From an uncultured Oscillospiraceae bacterium (GTDB lineage Bacteria > Bacillota > Clostridia > Oscillospirales > Oscillospiraceae), in assembly GCA_947623745.1 (NCBI GenBank), contig CANQHN010000005.1:1-64000 (forward strand): 64,000 nucleotides of DNA. The letters run 5' to 3'. Of this stretch, positions 61,762-64,000 are shown in pieces. The translations under genes and the position numbers were made by a program. The notes under the pieces are model-generated. The model saw nothing but the letters and a program-made list of their open reading frames with translations, made no database searches and was not told where the DNA came from. The number at the start of each line of letters is the position of its first letter. Within the stretch, counting starts at the first letter, position 1.

Positions 61762-62724
61762 TCATTCAGAGGGGCCTTTCAGCGGCCGGAAATCCAGGTT
61801 CAGGTCCACGCTGCCCTGGATGCCGGGGACGGTGCCCCGGTGGCTGTACTGCCACAGATCAAAGTCGTAGTAAAAGCTGGGCAGGGGGTTATACTCCGCC
61901 AGCCAGAAGGTGTAGTCGTCCAGCGCGTCCAGCTGGTAGGACAGGTAGCCCAGATCCTGATTGAAGTAGACCACCGGGTCGTAGCCGGCGGCGGCCACCA
62001 GGTCGCAGAAGGCGCCGGCGAAGCGGGTGACCTGGGCGGGGGTCATGCCGTTGGTGCGGGCGTCGGGGGTGTTGGGGATGCTCTCCCAGTCGAAGGCCAC
62101 GGGGTAGGTCACGTCGTAGCCCTCTATGGCCTGGAGGATGTACTCCGCCTCCTCCTCTGCCTCCCACACGCTGGTGGCCTGGGAGAAGAAGTAGACCCCC
62201 ACCTCCAGTCCGGCGTCCAGCGCCCCCTGGATGTTCTGCTCGAAGCAGGCGTCCGGGAAAATGGCCCCCTTGGAGTAGCCCCGGTAGCCGGCGCGGATCA
62301 TGGCGAAGGAGATCCCAGCGTCGGCCGCCTGCTGCCAGTCCACGTCCCCCTGGTAGGCGGACACGTCGATGCCCACGGCGGCGGACTGTCCGTCCTTCTG
62401 GTAGGTCAGCCAGCCCAGGTCGTTGGTGGAGAAGCACTCCATGTCATACTCGTTGACGGCCACATCCTCCAGGACCGGGATGACCTGGTCCCGGTATTGG
62501 ATGGTGGGCACCGGGCCCTCCGGCTCCGGGGGCAGCTCCGGCTCCTCCGGCGGGGCGGGCTGCATCCGCATCACCATGACCAGGGCGATGCAGGACACGG
62601 CCAGTGACAGGGCGGACAGCGCCGCGGCCAGCCTGGCCCACCCGGCGCCGGGCGGGGGGCGCTTGGGGCGCCTGGGCGGAGAGGGCGTCTCCGATACGGG
62701 CCGGTCCATCAGTTCTTGCTCCAT
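61762..62724 (-). CDS. Membrane-anchored GH25 lysozyme
   Basis: A 320-residue muramidase: Pro-rich cytosolic N-terminus, one TM helix (about 33-52), a linker, and a glycoside hydrolase family 25 barrel. Catalytic acids are visible: D120 in GIDVSAYQGDVDW and D213/E215 in AFDWESIPN; the end carries FDLWQYSHRG. It should cleave peptidoglycan outside the membrane. ATG at 62724 after AAAGGAG. Confidence 0.92.
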   Translation of the reverse strand: MEQELMDRPVSETPSPPRRPKRPPPGAGWARLAAALSALSLAVSCIALVMVMRMQPAPPEEPELPPEPEGPVPTIQYRDQVIPVLEDVAVNEYDMECFSTNDLGWLTYQKDGQSAAVGIDVSAYQGDVDWQQAADAGISFAMIRAGYRGYSKGAIFPDACFEQNIQGALDAGLEVGVYFFSQATSVWEAEEEAEYILQAIEGYDVTYPVAFDWESIPNTPDARTNGMTPAQVTRFAGAFCDLVAAAGYDPVVYFNQDLGYLSYQLDALDDYTFWLAEYNPLPSFYYDFDLWQYSHRGTVPGIQGSVDLNLDFRPLKGPSE

Positions 62725-62812
62725 GTCCACTCCTTTCTGTGCGCTGGGCCTGTGTCTTACCGCTGCTGACAAAAATTATAGCAGAATCTGTCGAAGGGCG
62801 CAAGGCGGGGCG

Positions 62813-63568
62813 TCACAGCTCCAGCTCCAGCAGCACCGGGCAGTGGTCGCTGCCCTCCACACCGGTGAGGATGTCCGCCCGCCGGATGCGCTCCCGCAGC
62901 CGGTCGGAGACCAGGAAGTAGTCGATGCGCCACCCGGCGTTGTTCTCCCGGGCGTGGAAGCGGTAGGACCACCAGGAGTAGATGCCCTCCGCGTCCGGGT
63001 GGAGAAATCGGAAGGAGTCGGTAAAGCCGGAGGACAGCAGGGCGGTCATCTTCTCCCGCTCCTGGTCGGTGAAGCCGGCGTTCATGCGGTTGGTTTTTGG
63101 GTTTTTCAGGTCGATCTCCCGGTGGGCCACGTTCAGGTCCCCGCAGCAGATCACCGGCTTGCTCCGGTCCAGCTCCATCAGGTAGGCGCGGAAGTCGTCC
63201 TCCCACTCCAGGCGGTAGTCCAGGCGCTTCAGGCCGTCCTGGGAGTTGGGGGTGTAGCAGCACACCAGATAGAAGTTATCGTACTCCAGGGTGATGAGCC
63301 GCCCCTCGTGGTCGTGGGCGTCTATCCCCATGCCGCAGGAGACGGACAGCGGCTGGTGGGGCGTGAACACGGCGGTGCCGGAGTAGCCCTTCTTCTCGGC
63401 GGAGTTCCAGAACTCCAGGGCCCCCTCCAGGTCCAGCTCCGCCTGGCCCCGGTCCATCTTGGTCTCCTGCAGGCAACAGAAGTCGGGCTTCTCCCCTGCG
63501 TAGAAGTCCAGGAATCCCTTTTTCAGACAGGCCCGCAGGCCGTTCACGTTCCAGGAAATGAATTTCAT
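62813..63568 (-). CDS. xth: Exodeoxyribonuclease III
   Basis: A 251-residue AP endonuclease/3'-5' exonuclease. Motifs: [41 protein letters not shown] and the final GSDHCP with the catalytic histidine. It repairs abasic sites. Its ATG has GGAGGGAAAA; no terminator was seen before the lysozyme gene 88 bp on, so they may share a transcript. Confidence 0.96.
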   Translation of the reverse strand: MKFISWNVNGLRACLKKGFLDFYAGEKPDFCCLQETKMDRGQAELDLEGALEFWNSAEKKGYSGTAVFTPHQPLSVSCGMGIDAHDHEGRLITLEYDNFYLVCCYTPNSQDGLKRLDYRLEWEDDFRAYLMELDRSKPVICCGDLNVAHREIDLKNPKTNRMNAGFTDQEREKMTALLSSGFTDSFRFLHPDAEGIYSWWSYRFHARENNAGWRIDYFLVSDRLRERIRRADILTGVEGSDHCPVLLELEL

Positions 63569-63663
63569 GGCTTTTCCCTCCGCCCGGACGGGCTCATTCA
63601 GATAGTCCCATTATACCGGCTTTTTCGCCCCGTTTCAACCGCCCATTTTCCCTGGCAGACGGA

Positions 63664-63692
63664 TTGATTTTTTCTTTGGATGCCGCTATAAT
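63664..63692 (+). promoter_or_regulatory. asnA promoter
   Basis: TTGATT (63664-63669), 17 bp, TATAAT (63687-63692). The leader contains a GC hairpin GGCCCCGG/CCGGGGCC (about 63720-63739) of unknown role. Confidence 0.75.
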
Positions 63693-63766
63693 GGGGGACT
63701 GTCAGAGATTTCCCGCGCCGGCCCCGGTCCGCCGGGGCCGAGCTCAAACGATTGGAGGCCTTTTCC

Positions 63767-64000
63767 ATGTCTCATACCGTCATCCCCCAGGGCTACCGCC
63801 CCCTGCTCTCCCTGTACGATACCCAGAAGGCCATCAGCCTGCTCAAGCGGCTGTTTGAGGACAGGCTGTCCGGCGAGCTGAACCTGCGCCGGGTGTCCGC
63901 CCCCCTGTTCGTGGCCGCCTCCTCCGGCCTGAACGACGATCTCAACGGCGTGGAGCGCCCGGTGTCCTTCGAGATCGCCCAGGTGCCCGACACCGCCCAG
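63767..64000 (+). CDS. asnA: Aspartate-ammonia ligase (asparagine synthetase A), 5' part
   Basis: The first 78 codons lie in the window. The sequence matches AsnA N-termini: YRPLLSLYDTQKAISLLKRL, then LNLRRVSAPLFV and DDLNGVERPVSFEI. AsnA makes asparagine from aspartate and ammonia with a class II synthetase-like fold. ATG at 63767 follows GGAGG. The rest is beyond the right edge. Confidence 0.93.
   Translation, partial: MSHTVIPQGYRPLLSLYDTQKAISLLKRLFEDRLSGELNLRRVSAPLFVAASSGLNDDLNGVERPVSFEIAQVPDTAQ

Overview
The window is a GC-rich (roughly 60-65% by eye) bacterial chromosome segment with tightly packed genes and Firmicutes-type signals: AGGAGG ribosome sites, many GTG and some TTG starts, TTGACA/TATAAT promoters, a CIRCE-hrcA-grpE-dnaK-dnaJ cluster, a T-box leader, LexA-like boxes of the Bacillus/Clostridium type, and a SpoIIQ-like M23 protein suggesting a spore-forming ancestry. 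Gene content and the dispersed GC-rich hairpin repeats fit an Oscillospiraceae gut clostridium (Flavonifractor/Oscillibacter/Lawsonibacter-like); this is inference without a database search. No rRNA, tRNA, CRISPR array, transposase or phage gene was seen.

Layout. 1-9.1 kb: the start of a leftward gene, a divergent LysR regulator, a GntR/ABC-ATPase/permease operon with a clear promoter-operator, a metallophosphoesterase, an unusual leaderless BMP-type protein, a TSUP permease and a DegV protein. 9.2-12.6 kb: proS and glyS, the latter behind a T-box. 12.6-20.3 kb: a short gene behind four LexA-like boxes, then a three-gene operon led by a 1598-residue multidomain protein (HD, helical repeats, NadD-like nucleotidyltransferase, GNAT-like, phosphoribosyltransferase-like) with a lactate/malate-dehydrogenase-like protein and a flavodoxin-fold reductase. 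This operon is the best candidate for an undescribed system. 20.3-28.7 kb: M23 peptidase, DMT exporter, FAD dehydrogenase, a DnaA-box cluster, mnmE, lepB, a cysteine desulfurase and a MATE pump.

28.8-34.3 kb: the heat-shock operon, with a 39-residue membrane ORF between grpE and dnaK and a repeated structured element between dnaK and dnaJ. 34.3-38.7 kb: a four-gene leftward operon for surface O-acylation (MBOAT, DHHW protein, two DUF4358 lipoproteins) behind an ECF-sigma-like promoter. 38.7-44.6 kb: nitroreductase, a metal-resistance cassette (ArsR regulator, separate HMA chaperone, P-type ATPase), prephenate dehydrogenase, a tandemly duplicated intergenic unit and a CDF transporter. 44.7-48.7 kb: a two-component system with a duplicated gene end, HtrA protease and a small membrane protein.

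48.8-64 kb: a DUF4352 lipoprotein, TatD with its radical-SAM partner, DUF362 protein, a membrane protein, the ACT/hom/lysC aspartate-pathway operon (again carrying the repeated element), class A PBP, a DUF1292 protein, a 6S-like structured RNA, a PpiC foldase, GH25 lysozyme, exonuclease III, and the start of asnA.

Cross-cutting theme: several transcribed non-coding gaps (7.2, 32.7-33.1, 39.3, 45.4 and 55.7 kb) hold arrays of short-loop hairpins. In two operons a roughly 230-bp element begins exactly at the stop codon of the upstream gene.
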